DNA from: Pseudomonadota bacterium
Lineage (GTDB): Bacteria > Pseudomonadota > Alphaproteobacteria > Dongiales > Dongiaceae
DNA: 64,000 bases
Reading direction: 5' to 3'
Assembly (NCBI GenBank): GCA_016183985.1
Contig: JACPDN010000006.1
Location: 310,001 to 374,000 of the forward strand
Made by a program: the position numbers and the translations under genes. This document shows positions 45,547 through 54,354 of this stretch, piece by piece; the stretch's first letter is position 1; the number at the start of each line of letters is the position of its first letter. The notes under the pieces were generated by a model that was not told the DNA's origin, did not search any database, and worked only from the letters and a program-made list of their open reading frames with translations.

Positions 45547-46176
45547 TTAATGGATGCGGAAAGCCAGGCGGCCACCGCCGTTCTGAGCGATGTCGATCCT
45601 CATCCGCAGCCGCGTTGCCAACAGGCCCGTAAGATAGGCCAGGACATTGCGCGCATCGAGGGCCGCTGTGCCCGAATCGCCCGTCAGCAGGCTCTTGTGA
45701 TCGTCGGCAAAAACGATCTGGGCTCCTTCGGCGGTGATGGTGAAACGGGCGGCCTCGCCCTCCCCCTCGATGCTCAAGGCCAAATCGCCACCGCGCGGCA
45801 GGGTTTCCGAAAGCAGGATGATACCGACCAGCAGTAATTTGGACCAGCCGGCCGGCAGATCGCCAGGCGACATCGCCGGCACACCGGAGAGCGTCACGCG
45901 CCCGCCGTCCAGGAAATCGCGCGCCAGCTTGATCGCCTCGCCGAAGCCGAAGCTCGCCTGGTTGCCGGCATTCCCCAATGCGCAGCGATAGGCCTGGAGC
46001 AGGATCGAGGCACGCCGCGCCGACCTTGCCGCCAGCGCGCGCGCTTCCGCCACCAATTCCGGATCCTGCTCGTCCTCCAGCAATTCCAACCCGTTATTGA
46101 CCGCGCCGATCGGACTGATCAGGTCATGGCACAGGCGCGAGCAAGTCAGTTCGAGGACGGCGAGGTCAATTTTCAT
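45547..46176 (-). CDS. chpT: Histidine phosphotransferase ChpT
   Basis: 209 residues. LELTCSRLCHDLISPIGAVN carries the phospho-acceptor His17 and NNGLELLED; the second half is a degenerate HATPase fold (LLLVGIILLSETLPRGG). ChpT shuttles phosphate from the hybrid kinase CckA to CtrA and CpdR. cckA is not in the window. Position upstream of cheA in the same direction is notable. Confidence 0.92.
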   Translation of the reverse strand: MKIDLAVLELTCSRLCHDLISPIGAVNNGLELLEDEQDPELVAEARALAARSARRASILLQAYRCALGNAGNQASFGFGEAIKLARDFLDGGRVTLSGVPAMSPGDLPAGWSKLLLVGIILLSETLPRGGDLALSIEGEGEAARFTITAEGAQIVFADDHKSLLTGDSGTAALDARNVLAYLTGLLATRLRMRIDIAQNGGGRLAFRIH

Positions 46177-46190
46177 ATAAGCTCCCGAGC

Positions 46191-46382
46191 ATGAGCGAAT
46201 CTCTTGATCCGGCCACTCTCGCCCCTGGCGGCTTCGTACGCAACCCGAACTGTCCGGAATGGGGTTTAGGGAGGGTCCAAAGCGTGGTCGGCACCCGCGT
46301 CACCGTGAATTTCGAGGAGGTCGGCAAGGTTGTCCTTGACCTCGCTACCGTCGTTCTGGAAACGGCCGAACCGGATCAGTAA
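46191..46382 (+). CDS. DUF3553 small protein
   Basis: 63 residues. FVRNPNCPEWGLGRVQSVVG and TVNFEEVGKVVLDLATV are the DUF3553 pattern, a small SH3-like or CarD/UvrD-tail-like beta fold. It diverges from chpT across 14 bp, and its tail overlaps arfB by 7 bp. Function unknown. Confidence 0.85.
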   Translation: MSESLDPATLAPGGFVRNPNCPEWGLGRVQSVVGTRVTVNFEEVGKVVLDLATVVLETAEPDQ

Positions 46383-46795
46383 TCAGGCTTTCCCTGGCGG
46401 AGTTTCTTGACGCTGCCACGCTTGGATTTGCTGTCCATGCGCTTTTCCTTCGAGGCACGGGTCGGCTTGGTCTTGCGGCGTACCTTGGGCACATGGGTCG
46501 CCTGGCGGATGAGCTCGACCAGCTTTTCCAGGGCATCGGCGCGGTTCATTTCCTGGCTGCGATGGCTTTGCGCGGTAATGACGATCTCGCCGGTCAGCGT
46601 CAGGCGCCGCCCGGCAAGCTTCATCAGCCGCTCCCTGACCCCTTCCGGCAGGCTCGGTGAGTTCTTGGCGTCGAAACGCAATTCGACTGCCGACGAGACC
46701 TTGTTAACGTTCTGTCCGCCAGGCCCGGAGGCGCGGATGAAGCTCTCGCTGATCTCGCGGGGGTCGAGCTGGATACGGCTGGTGACTTCGATCAT
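46376..46795 (-). CDS. arfB: Peptidyl-tRNA hydrolase ArfB (YaeJ), ribosome rescue
   Basis: 139 residues. The release-factor GGQ is at 26-28 (RASGPGGQNVNKVSSAVELR), and a long basic C-terminal tail (KVRRKTKPTRASKEKRMDSK) inserts in the mRNA channel of stalled ribosomes. Lacks codon-recognition domains, as expected. Confidence 0.93.
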   Translation of the reverse strand: MIEVTSRIQLDPREISESFIRASGPGGQNVNKVSSAVELRFDAKNSPSLPEGVRERLMKLAGRRLTLTGEIVITAQSHRSQEMNRADALEKLVELIRQATHVPKVRRKTKPTRASKEKRMDSKSKRGSVKKLRQGKPDY

Positions 46796-46814
46796 GCGGC
46801 CGAAGCTAGCAAAA

Positions 46815-46844
46815 AACGTTCAGCTAATCGATTAGCTAAACGTT
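46815..46844. repeat. 30-bp near-perfect palindrome
   Basis: AACGTT-C-AGCTAATCGATTAGCT-A-AACGTT; only the single C/A pair does not match. AT-rich relative to surroundings, between arfB and folD. Likely a regulator site or hairpin terminator stem. Confidence 0.65.
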
Positions 46845-46853
46845 TAGCCCGGT

Positions 46854-46898
46854 CCTTTTTCAATCAGTCCTTTTTCAATCGGCCCTTTTTCGATCGAC
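46854..46898. repeat. Three 15-bp direct repeats, T-rich
   Basis: Three consecutive copies of CCTTTTTCAATCRGY-type sequence (third copy CCTTTTTCGATCGAC) just after the folD stop region on its downstream side. With the palindrome they form a compact 3' element of folD. Confidence 0.7.
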
Positions 46899-46917
46899 CT
46901 TCTTCGCCCTGCCGGGC

Positions 46918-47799
46918 TTATGCCGGAACGGCGACCCCGTGCTGACGGCAGGCGGCGACCACGGTCGAATTGAGCAGCAGCGCGATGGTCATCGGCCCGA
47001 CCCCGCCCGGCACCGGGGTGATCGCCGAGGCCTTGGGCAGGCAGGATTGGAAATCGCAATCGCCCACCAGCTTGCCCTTACCGTCCTTCTCGATGCGGTT
47101 GATGCCGACATCGATCACGACCGCCCCCTCCTTCAACCAGTCACCCTTGACCATTTCCGGGCGACCGACCGCAGCCACCACGATATCGGCGCGGCGCACT
47201 TCGGCGGGCAGATCCTTGGTCTTCGAATGGGCGATGGTGACGGTGCAGCTTTCATTGAGCAGCAGCTGCGCCATCGGCTTGCCGACGATGTTGGAGCGGC
47301 CGATCACCACCGCATGCTTGCCGGAAAGATCGCCCAGACGATCCTTCAAGAGCAGCAGGCAGCCATAGGGCGTGCACGGCACCAGCCCCTGCCCGCCGGT
47401 GGCAAGCCGACCCGCATTGACGACATGGAAGCCGTCGACGTCCTTGTCGGGGTCGATGGCGTTGATGACCGCCTGGGAATCGATCTGCTTGGGCAAAGGC
47501 AACTGCACCAGGATGCCGTTGACGCTCGGATCCTTGTTGAGCTGGTCGATCAATTTGAGCAGCGTTTCCTGGCTCGTGCTGGCATCGAGCTTATGCTCGA
47601 AGCTGTTCATGCCGGCGGCCTTGGTCTGCTCGCCCTTGTTGCGGACATAAACCTTGGACGCCGGATCCTCGCCCACCAGCACGACCGCCAAACCGGGCGT
47701 GAAGCCGTTCTTCGACTTCAAGGTCGCGACCTGATCCGAGATCTTGGCGCGGAGCTTCTCGGCGAACGCCTTGCCGTCGATGATCTTCTGTTCGCTCAT
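46918..47799 (-). CDS. folD: Bifunctional methylene-THF dehydrogenase/cyclohydrolase FolD
   Basis: 293 residues, full length. [13 protein letters not shown] (catalytic Lys region), [44 protein letters not shown] and [16 protein letters not shown] are all canonical. It interconverts one-carbon tetrahydrofolates. Confidence 0.96.
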   Translation of the reverse strand: MSEQKIIDGKAFAEKLRAKISDQVATLKSKNGFTPGLAVVLVGEDPASKVYVRNKGEQTKAAGMNSFEHKLDASTSQETLLKLIDQLNKDPSVNGILVQLPLPKQIDSQAVINAIDPDKDVDGFHVVNAGRLATGGQGLVPCTPYGCLLLLKDRLGDLSGKHAVVIGRSNIVGKPMAQLLLNESCTVTIAHSKTKDLPAEVRRADIVVAAVGRPEMVKGDWLKEGAVVIDVGINRIEKDGKGKLVGDCDFQSCLPKASAITPVPGGVGPMTIALLLNSTVVAACRQHGVAVPA

Positions 47800-47805
47800 G
47801 ATGCC

Positions 47806-48141
47806 TCACGCCTCGTCTTTGAGAATGGGAGATAGCCAGGCCTCGAGCGCTGCCACGAGTTCCGGCGGCCTGCCCCGAATGTCCACCAGCTTGCGCCGGT
47901 CTTTTGCCCCCGCGGCGACCGAAATCGCCGCTTTTGCGACAGGGAGATGCTTCGACAAAAGGGCAACGACGGCGGCATTGGCCTTGCCATCCTCCGGCGC
48001 CGCATTGATGCCGAGCTTCAGCGCCCAATCGCCTTCCGGCGTCTCGACAAACCCCTGCGGACCCTCGCGGCGCGATTTGGGCGTCACGCGCAAGCGCAGG
48101 CGAATGCCATCGGCCGTCACCTCATGGCAGATGTGGCGCAT
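47806..48141 (-). CDS. DUF167 (YggU family) protein
   Basis: 111 residues. LRVTPKSRREGPQGF, LKLGINAAPEDGKANAAVVA and KDRRKLVDIRG are the DUF167 signature. Function unknown; commonly linked with yggT, as here. Confidence 0.92.
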   Translation of the reverse strand: MRHICHEVTADGIRLRLRVTPKSRREGPQGFVETPEGDWALKLGINAAPEDGKANAAVVALLSKHLPVAKAAISVAAGAKDRRKLVDIRGRPPELVAALEAWLSPILKDEA

Positions 48142-48157
48142 GGCCCAGGCCGCGGGA

Positions 48158-48442
48158 TCAGCGCAGGATCACATATTCCCACATCAGATTGCGCAGGAAC
48201 TGCAGCAACAGGATGAGCACGATCGGCGAGAGATCGAGCCCGCCAATGCTGGGGATATAGCGCCGGATCGGTCGCAGCGCCGGCTCGGTGACGCGGTAAG
48301 TAACCTCGCCCACCATGCGCACCAGCTGCTGGCGCGGGTTGAGGATGTTGAAGTGGATCAGCCAGCCCAGCACGATGTTGATGACGAGAACCCAGGTGAA
48401 GATCCAGATGACCGTGTCGATCAGAATTCCAAGAGATTGCAT
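48158..48442 (-). CDS. YggT family membrane protein
   Basis: 94 residues with two hydrophobic segments (TVIWIFTWVLVINIVLGWLI; PIVLILLLQFLRNLMWEYVI) flanking the conserved VTEPALRPIRRYIPSIGGLD loop. Associated in other bacteria with osmotic stress and cell-division-related loci. Co-directional with DUF167 and folD. Confidence 0.92.
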   Translation of the reverse strand: MQSLGILIDTVIWIFTWVLVINIVLGWLIHFNILNPRQQLVRMVGEVTYRVTEPALRPIRRYIPSIGGLDLSPIVLILLLQFLRNLMWEYVILR

Positions 48443-48786
48443 GTGCTCGATCCGTCGCCGCTGTTTGATCCGTCAGACCCCGCCGCCTGGAGCGGTGGCG
48501 GTACCCTTTGCCCGATTTGGCCACATAACGATTGGCGTCCCGGGTGGGTCGGCAAGCTAAGCCACCCCTCCCCGACTAATCAAGCAGCGCCGCCGGCCCA
48601 GGGCATCCAGGCCGGCATCGAATGGGAGGCCGGGATTCGCTCAAACCCGCCAGAAGGGCGACCGGACGCTCATCGAAGATGGCTCTTTTGGCCAGAAATT
48701 CAAGGAATTAACCCAGACTTGACAGCGCCCGCGCCCCCCACCATATTCCGCCCCGCTCCGGCCACAAGCCGGGCGTCCCAGCGGGT
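48443..48786. other. Intergenic region, yggT to tRNA-Ala
   Basis: 344 bp without a convincing gene. It holds the tRNA promoter at 48719-48747; the rest shows no feature I can assign. Confidence 0.6.
48719..48747 (+). promoter_or_regulatory. Sigma-70-type promoter of tRNA-Ala
   Basis: -35 TTGACA (48719-48724), 17-bp GC-rich spacer, -10 CATATT (48742-48747). Start would be near 48754, about 33 bases before the tRNA. Confidence 0.75.
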
Positions 48787-48862
48787 GGGCCCGTAGCTCA
48801 GTTGGGAGAGCGCCTCGTTCGCAATGAGGAGGTCGTCAGTTCGATTCTGATCGGGTCCACCA
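48787..48862 (+). tRNA. tRNA-Ala (CGC)
   Basis: 76 nt with acceptor GGGCCCG/CGGGTCC, D-arm (GCTCAGTTGGGAGAGC), anticodon arm CCTCG-TTCGCAA-TGAGG giving CGC (alanine, GCG codon), T-arm with GTTCGATTC and an encoded CCA end. A G-T wobble occurs in the acceptor stem. Confidence 0.96.
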
Positions 48863-48876
48863 AAGCTGAAGAAAAC

Positions 48877-48905
48877 AAAGCCGCCCTGAGGGTGGCTTTT
48901 TGTTT
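48877..48905 (+). terminator. Terminator after tRNA-Ala
   Basis: AAAGCC-G-CCC, TGA loop, GGG-T-GGCTTT followed by T-rich TTGTTTT. It lies 15 bases past the CCA. Confidence 0.85.
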
Positions 48906-48961
48906 TGGGAGTGTGATCTGTCGAGGGTTGCCGCTATTTCTTTCGGCCAGCCGTCAGATTG

Positions 48962-49282
48962 TCAGTCAAGCTCAATCCCCTGTTCCTCGGCAATCTCGCG
49001 ATACTGCCTGCAGGCTTCGCTATCATCGCCGCGCAAGACATCGTCCGACGCTTTCATCAATGCCTCAAAGGCTTCGAACAGGGCCTGCTTCTCCGCCTCG
49101 GTTTTGGCTGTGCGCCAACGAGGCGATGAGGTATCTAGTTCCTGATGCAGTTTTGCGCCCATTTCCAACGCTTCGTCATGGGTGCAAGGCGCGTTGCTTG
49201 CTCCGGCTGCATCGGTCGCCGATGCGCAAGCGAGAGATAGGGCCAGGAACGCGCGACATGCGACAGGGTAATATTGGACCAT
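48962..49282 (-). CDS. Small exported protein of unknown function
   Basis: 106 residues from ATG 49282. A signal peptide (MVQYYPVACRAFLALSLACA, cleavage near ATDAAGA) precedes an acidic helical domain with two Cys (NAPCTHDEALEM; SEACRQYREIAEEQGIELD). The frame is open up to 49369, but the signal peptide marks the start. No family recognised; RBS weak. Confidence 0.5.
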   Translation of the reverse strand: MVQYYPVACRAFLALSLACASATDAAGASNAPCTHDEALEMGAKLHQELDTSSPRWRTAKTEAEKQALFEAFEALMKASDDVLRGDDSEACRQYREIAEEQGIELD

Positions 49283-49660
49283 CGCCACCAGACTTGATTG
49301 AGATGGCTCTTCTTCCCGGCGCGGCAGGATCCCGCCGATACAGTTCGCAAACAATGCCAGCTTTCTCATGCGTCGATTTACTCCAGGTCAGCCATTTATT
49401 ATCGTTGCATTCCCATACTTCATAACGACTCTTAGATGCAACTATCGGCACAAGGAAATTGAGAAGCCATCGCTGTACTCAAACAGCGTCCGTCCAGCTG
49501 AGCGCTGTTGACCGCTCCCTCCTAATCTTCCACCTAAGTCGAAATCCCGTGCCGACAGAAGCACCCCATGCCCGGATCATTGTTCCCGCCGTCGCTGGCT
49601 GCATGCTCGGCTGGCCGGTCGGCTGGGCGGCACCCGCGCATTCCACCCATGCGGGGCGCA
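49283..49660. other. Intergenic region without clear gene
   Basis: 378 bp between a small exported protein and SirB2. Open frames here lack coding character; no promoter or repeat is convincing. Confidence 0.5.
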
Positions 49661-50053
49661 TTACATCGCCAGGATGCCGAGCGGATCGTGCGCCAAGGCG
49701 ACCGAGATGATGAACCCGAAGACGACCAATGCCGCAAGCCAGCAGCAGACGCGCACGGTCTTGGTGCGCGCCTTCCAGAATGAAAAGAAGCCGAGAACAA
49801 TGTAGACGACGAGCAGGATCACTTTCACGGTGAGCCACATGTCGACGAACGGATATTGCTGAATGATCGTGGTCAACATAAGGGCAGCGGTCAGCAGTAC
49901 CGTATCGATCGTATAGCTTGCCCAGCGAATGGGGGCCGCCATGACCCAGTCATAGCCCAGGTTCAGGAACAGCCCGCGCAATGCGAACAAACTGCCGCTC
50001 ATCAGTACAGCCGTGACATGCACCAGCTTGATTTGCTCATAGAACTCTATCAT
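49661..50053 (-). CDS. SirB2 family membrane protein
   Basis: 130 residues, four membrane segments. FYEQIKLVHVTAVLMSGSLF, RWASYTIDTVLLTAALMLTT and VKVILLVVYIVLGFFSFW follow the SirB2 family. ATG 50053 is chosen since the longer frame (to 50113) would overlap the end of the NO reductase gene. Immediately downstream of norZ, so probably co-transcribed. Confidence 0.82.
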   Translation of the reverse strand: MIEFYEQIKLVHVTAVLMSGSLFALRGLFLNLGYDWVMAAPIRWASYTIDTVLLTAALMLTTIIQQYPFVDMWLTVKVILLVVYIVLGFFSFWKARTKTVRVCCWLAALVVFGFIISVALAHDPLGILAM

Positions 50054-50072
50054 CAGCGCCGCGACGGAATGT

Positions 50073-52388
50073 TTATCGATGCGTGCCGCGCGAAGCTGCT
50101 TGCATGTCTTCACGGCGCTCCGCTTCCAGCGCCCGCACCTCGTCCTCGCGGCGCGGAAAGACCCAGAGACCGATAACGAAGACCGCTAGTGCAAGTGCGC
50201 CGATGGAGAAAATCGTGTCTCCTGGCACACGCATCCAAACCAGCAGTTCGACAATCGGCTGCTGCATGAAGGCTTCAGAGCGCGCATACCAATATCCATG
50301 CTCGAGCGCCGCGAAAAGCTGCAGCGTCCCAAGCGGCAGAAGCGTAAAGAGCGCCATCATCGCAAGACCAATGTTGAGACACCAGAAGCTCACCTTGAGG
50401 ATATTCTCATGCCAGGCCAAGTAAGGCTTCATCCCGCGCAGGCAAAACAGGACGAGACCAATGCCCAGCATGCCGTAGACACCGAACAAGGCCGTATGGC
50501 CATGCAGCGGCGTGAGATTAAGGCCCTGCATGTAGTACAAGGATAATGGCGGATTGACGAGGAAGCCGAAAAGCCCCGCACCGACAAGATTCCAAAATGC
50601 CACCGAGATGAAGAACATGACGGGCCAGCGATAGCGGCGGACCCAACTGGCAGCCGTCCCCAGTTTCCAGGTGTGGTAGGCTTCAAACCCGATATAGGCG
50701 AGTGGAACCACCTCCAACGCGGAGAAGCTTGCCCCCAGCGCCAGAACGGCGATCGGCGTGCCGGCAAAATAGAGGTGGTGAAGTGTGCCAAGGACGCCGC
50801 CCGCCATGAATATGATGGTCGCGAACAGCACCGCCGTCGTGGCCGTCCGTATCTGAAGAAGCCCAAGCCGCGTGAAGAGGAATGCAATCACGGCTGTGGC
50901 GAATACTTCGAAGAATCCTTCGACCCAAAGATGAACCAGCCACCAGCGCCAGTATTCGACCATGGAAAGCGACGTTCTCTCGCCCCACAGCAGGGCCGCG
51001 GCGAAGAAGACGCCAATGGCCACTGTCGAGAGGAATAGCAGGCCGACGATCGATCGCGCCTCCGAATTCCCACGCAATGTGGGCCAGAGGGCCCGGCCGA
51101 CCAGGAACAGCCACAGCATCAGGCCGATAAACAGGAATATCTGCCAGAAACGGCCCATATCCGCGTATTCCCAGCCCTGATGGCCGAACCAGAAATTATA
51201 GTCCAGGCCAAGCCGCTGCATCACCGCCAGCCATTGGCCGGCAAAAGACCCGACAACGATGATGAGCAGGCAGATCCAGAGAAAATTCACCCCGAGGCGT
51301 TGATAGGGAGGTTCGTAGCCCGAGATTGCCGGCGCGATATAGAGGCCCGTACCAAGCCACGCCACAGCTATCCAAAGGACCGCCAATTGGGTGTGCCAGG
51401 TGCGCGTAATCGAATATGGAAGGATCTGCGCCAATTCAAATCCATAAACATTCTGCCCTTCCACCTGATAATGCGCGGTCATCGCACCAAACAGAATCTG
51501 GACGATGAAGAGAGCGAGCAGAACCCAGAAGTACTTCGCCGTCGCCAACATCGACGGGGTGGCCCGGATATGCCGCATCGGATCGATTTCAGGGATGCGG
51601 TGAGGCTCTTCGCCGCGGCCATGCGTCACTGCATGATGCCATCCCAACAAGCCAATTCCAGCCAGCAGGAATGTGACGCTGAACGCCGACCACAGGAACG
51701 TGCTTGCCGGCGGCCGGTTGCCAATCAGCGGTTCATTGGGCCAGTTGTTGGTATAGGTGATATCGCTACCCGGGCGATCTGTCGAGGCAGCCCAGGCCGT
51801 CCACCAGAAAAACGCCGAGAGGACACGACGATGCTCCGGGTCGGGCACCGTGCCATTCCTCATCGCGTAGTTTTCGCGCAGTTCGGCCAATGCGGGATCG
51901 TCACCAAAGAGGCTGTCATAATGCGCCGAGACGACAGAGATGGCCGCGGCTCGCTCTGGACTAAGCGTGATCGTCTTGGTGGCTGAATCAAACGTGTTTT
52001 GCCGCGTGCGTTCGCGCACGCGGCCTTCGATCAGCGCCTTTTGTTCTGCCGTAAGTGATGCGTAATCGGGTGCACTGAAGTCGCTCTTGGCCCAACCGTC
52101 GAGCTGAGCAACGAGTTCGCGGTGGAGCCAGTCGGCCGACCAGTCAGGTGCGACATAACCGCCATGGCCCCAGATCGAGCCAAGCTGCATGCCGCCGATC
52201 GACTGCCATACCCGGCGCCCTTCCTCGATATCGGCGCGCGAATAAATGACGTCGCCGTTGGTGGAGACAACCTGCTCCGGCATTGGCGGCGCTTCCTGGT
52301 AGATTTCATATCCGGCCCATAGCAGGACGCCAAATGATACGATCAGCAGAGTAGCCAGGGTGATCCACAGCTTCCGAGTGCTTGTCAT
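50073..52388 (-). CDS. norZ: Quinol-dependent nitric oxide reductase (qNOR)
   Basis: 771 residues. An N-terminal membrane anchor and soluble domain (SNxGDVIYSRADIEEGRRVW type), then about 12 membrane helices of the heme-copper superfamily with metal-site His residues in WHTQLAVLWIAVAW, LVHLWVEGFFEVFATA, TLHHLYFAGTP and LTPLHGHTALFGVYG. The fused single chain lacking a c-heme motif is the quinol type. It reduces NO to N2O in the inner membrane. Confidence 0.95.
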   Translation of the reverse strand: MTSTRKLWITLATLLIVSFGVLLWAGYEIYQEAPPMPEQVVSTNGDVIYSRADIEEGRRVWQSIGGMQLGSIWGHGGYVAPDWSADWLHRELVAQLDGWAKSDFSAPDYASLTAEQKALIEGRVRERTRQNTFDSATKTITLSPERAAAISVVSAHYDSLFGDDPALAELRENYAMRNGTVPDPEHRRVLSAFFWWTAWAASTDRPGSDITYTNNWPNEPLIGNRPPASTFLWSAFSVTFLLAGIGLLGWHHAVTHGRGEEPHRIPEIDPMRHIRATPSMLATAKYFWVLLALFIVQILFGAMTAHYQVEGQNVYGFELAQILPYSITRTWHTQLAVLWIAVAWLGTGLYIAPAISGYEPPYQRLGVNFLWICLLIIVVGSFAGQWLAVMQRLGLDYNFWFGHQGWEYADMGRFWQIFLFIGLMLWLFLVGRALWPTLRGNSEARSIVGLLFLSTVAIGVFFAAALLWGERTSLSMVEYWRWWLVHLWVEGFFEVFATAVIAFLFTRLGLLQIRTATTAVLFATIIFMAGGVLGTLHHLYFAGTPIAVLALGASFSALEVVPLAYIGFEAYHTWKLGTAASWVRRYRWPVMFFISVAFWNLVGAGLFGFLVNPPLSLYYMQGLNLTPLHGHTALFGVYGMLGIGLVLFCLRGMKPYLAWHENILKVSFWCLNIGLAMMALFTLLPLGTLQLFAALEHGYWYARSEAFMQQPIVELLVWMRVPGDTIFSIGALALAVFVIGLWVFPRREDEVRALEAERREDMQAASRGTHR

Positions 52389-52715
52389 CTGCAGTCTCCA
52401 TGAAGGGACTATTGGGCGGCGGGCAATGCTCCGGACAAAATAACGATCAAGAAAATGATCGAAGGAAGCGTTCTTCGGCAGTCGGCGAACAAGTGTTATC
52501 GCCGCGTATTTCCCAAGCCGGAATCACCCTTACAACGCCGGAGCGTGCAAGGCAAGCAATAGCGCCTATCCCGAGCAATGCATGCCAAGGCATGAAAGGG
52601 AAATTGATTGGCTCAAGCATGCAATCAGACCCGGCTCCCGGGTCTTAGAAATTCTAACTGTGCGCTTGCAGTGAAATTTGTCCGACTACCGCGACGGTTA
52701 TCAATGGCGACGCGG
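52389..52715. other. Intergenic region upstream of norZ
   Basis: 327 bp with no convincing gene. An inverted repeat CGATCA-N6-TGATCG at 52444-52461 is the best operator candidate; a TTGA-N5-TCAA near 52610 misses the FNR/Nnr spacing by one base. Confidence 0.5.
52444..52461. promoter_or_regulatory. Possible operator upstream of norZ
   Basis: CGATCA, AGAAAA, TGATCG: perfect 6-bp arms, 56 bp before the norZ start. The arms share ATCA/TGAT with FNR/Nnr-type boxes but the geometry is not consensus. Confidence 0.3.
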
Positions 52716-53366
52716 CTAGCGTGGCATGACCCTCAGTCCACGAGGGACGACATATGGGTCGCGCGGTAACTGGTCTTTGTTCTCAGCGCCTTGCACGGCA
52801 TTCCGACGCCGCAGCTCATTCATGACGGCGCACATGATTTCGGCACGTTCTTTTCCCGGCGTGCCGAGATTGCCGGCGAAGCCGGTGAGGTCGATCGCGA
52901 GTTCCTCGCCATTGCTCATGCGATGCGCTGTGAGGCGATAGGCACGCTTTGTGAAAGTGCGCGGATCTTCATGGCGCGGTGGGTGGTTGGGATCCGCAAC
53001 AATGAATTCGGTAACCGCAAAAGGCGCGAGATCCGCCCATGGCCATGCGGCTGCACCCTCCGGTGTCGCCATCCTCAACGCGTCGAGATCCACCAGCATG
53101 TGATAGCGCGCACCGGGGCCAAAATTCCGCCGCTCCCTGACGAAGTTGAACGATCCATAGGCCGTGAGCAGGCAGCCAATGAGCCCGGATATCAGCCGGT
53201 CGGTCAGTGCGGTGCTGTAGAAGAAACCGGCGATCGCCGTAACCGGCCCGGCGAGCATGACGATCCATGACCAGAACTGGTCTTCATCGCGGCTGGGGAG
53301 GATGCGGAAAGGTTCGGTAACGAGGCCGTCTGCGAATATCGGCCCCGGCGGCAATTCACTCGGCAT
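52716..53366 (-). CDS. Membrane protein of unknown function
   Basis: 216 residues. Two membrane segments near residues 33-72 (WIVMLAGPVTAIAGFFYSTA; LISGLIGCLLTAYGSFNF), then a soluble region with a beta-rich PH-like pattern (YHMLVDLDALRMATPEGAAA, YRLTAHRMSNGEELAIDLTG). No family named with confidence. Confidence 0.7.
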   Translation of the reverse strand: MPSELPPGPIFADGLVTEPFRILPSRDEDQFWSWIVMLAGPVTAIAGFFYSTALTDRLISGLIGCLLTAYGSFNFVRERRNFGPGARYHMLVDLDALRMATPEGAAAWPWADLAPFAVTEFIVADPNHPPRHEDPRTFTKRAYRLTAHRMSNGEELAIDLTGFAGNLGTPGKERAEIMCAVMNELRRRNAVQGAENKDQLPRDPYVVPRGLRVMPR

Positions 53367-53470
53367 GCATCTGTCCGCGCAACTAGGTCACTCGATTTGA
53401 GAAAACCTCGTGCCGGCACTATGGGCACAGGCCGCTTATTTGTCCATCACGGGTGCGCGATGCGCTTTCT

Positions 53471-53608
53471 TCAGAAGAACTGCACCAGGCTCGTGAAGCC
53501 GACGACCAGGAGTGCAATAGCGCCGACGAAAGTCCAGCCGCTGGTGATGGGGTGATGATGGGTGTCGGCCTGTTGCAGAACGTCGGTATAGTCTTCGCTG
53601 CCGGACAT
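53471..53608 (-). CDS. 45-residue single-span membrane protein
   Basis: MSGSEDYTDVLQQADTHHHP followed by one hydrophobic helix (WTFVGAIALLVVGFTSLVQF). GGAGG lies six bases before the ATG, and the frame is clean. Polar His-rich N-terminus in the cytoplasm, single span near the end. Not assigned; small respiratory-complex subunits have similar build. Confidence 0.55.
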   Translation of the reverse strand: MSGSEDYTDVLQQADTHHHPITSGWTFVGAIALLVVGFTSLVQFF

Positions 53609-54006
53609 GAAAGCCTCCGTCTCAGGGCCACCGCCGGGCCCGGCATGCAGCCGGATGAGCGGGCCGTTGTTCGAGAAACTGGGGTGCCTTGGAAAAGGTT
53701 CAAGCGGATTTTCGTGGATCGTGATCCAGATCACAGGGCGCAGCGCTTTTGCGCAAAAGGTCTGGTCTTTCAGGCCTAATCGCAGGGCTTCTTGGGGTTT
53801 GACAGCAGGAATGGCGACCGTGACAGGATTGCGATCCTCGAATGGTTACCGGGTCTAGACGCCCCCGAATAGTTAATGAGGCCGAATTAACCGACCCATA
53901 GCGCGACCAGGTGGCGCCCACCCACGGAAGGCAAGGATCTATTCGGAGGAACCGTTCCCACGCCGCTGCCATTTCCTTCTTAACGTGCGTCAGAAGGAGA
54001 TGTGGC

Positions 54007-54336
54007 ATGAAAAGGAAATGGAGCCTTCCCATGATCGCCCTTGCTGCACTCGTTGCGGGTTCAGGCGCGGCGACGGCGCAGACGCAGAACAATTCACCCA
54101 CCGATCCGACGGCGCCGGGCGGTGGTACCTGCACGGGCTTCCCTGGTGATCCGGCAAACTGCCCACGGCAGGATCAGCCCAATACGACAATTCCCGAACA
54201 GACTGATGAGCCGGACATCAATACGCAAACGGGTCCGACCAATCAGCAGACCACGCCCGACGAGAACAATCAGCAGCAGCAACCCAACGGCGCCAGCCCA
54301 AATAACGGCGCCGCGAATCCAACCCCGCAGCAGTAA
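54007..54336 (+). CDS. Small secreted Gln/Asn/Pro/Thr-rich protein
   Basis: 109 residues from ATG 54007, with AGGAG upstream. A clear signal peptide (KRKWSLPMIALAALVAGSGA, cut near ATAQ) leads a low-complexity disordered chain with one Cys pair (GTCTGFPGDPANCP). Function unknown. Confidence 0.7.
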   Translation: MKRKWSLPMIALAALVAGSGAATAQTQNNSPTDPTAPGGGTCTGFPGDPANCPRQDQPNTTIPEQTDEPDINTQTGPTNQQTTPDENNQQQQPNGASPNNGAANPTPQQ

Positions 54337-54354
54337 TACGTGCCGGTACGTCGT

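Noticed and set aside
46844-47059. Leftward open frame ending in IEKGP-type repeats
   Set aside because: Its frame is out of phase with folD and overlaps it; the repeats come from the 15-bp DNA tandem, and no start signal exists.
49459-49710. Rightward open frame of 83 codons
   Set aside because: No RBS, Arg/Pro-rich shadow composition, and it overlaps the end of the SirB2 gene.
52600-52625. FNR/Nnr box upstream of norZ (TTGATTGGCTCAA)
   Set aside because: The half-sites are separated by five rather than the required six bases between TTGA and TCAA, and the match is not otherwise strong.
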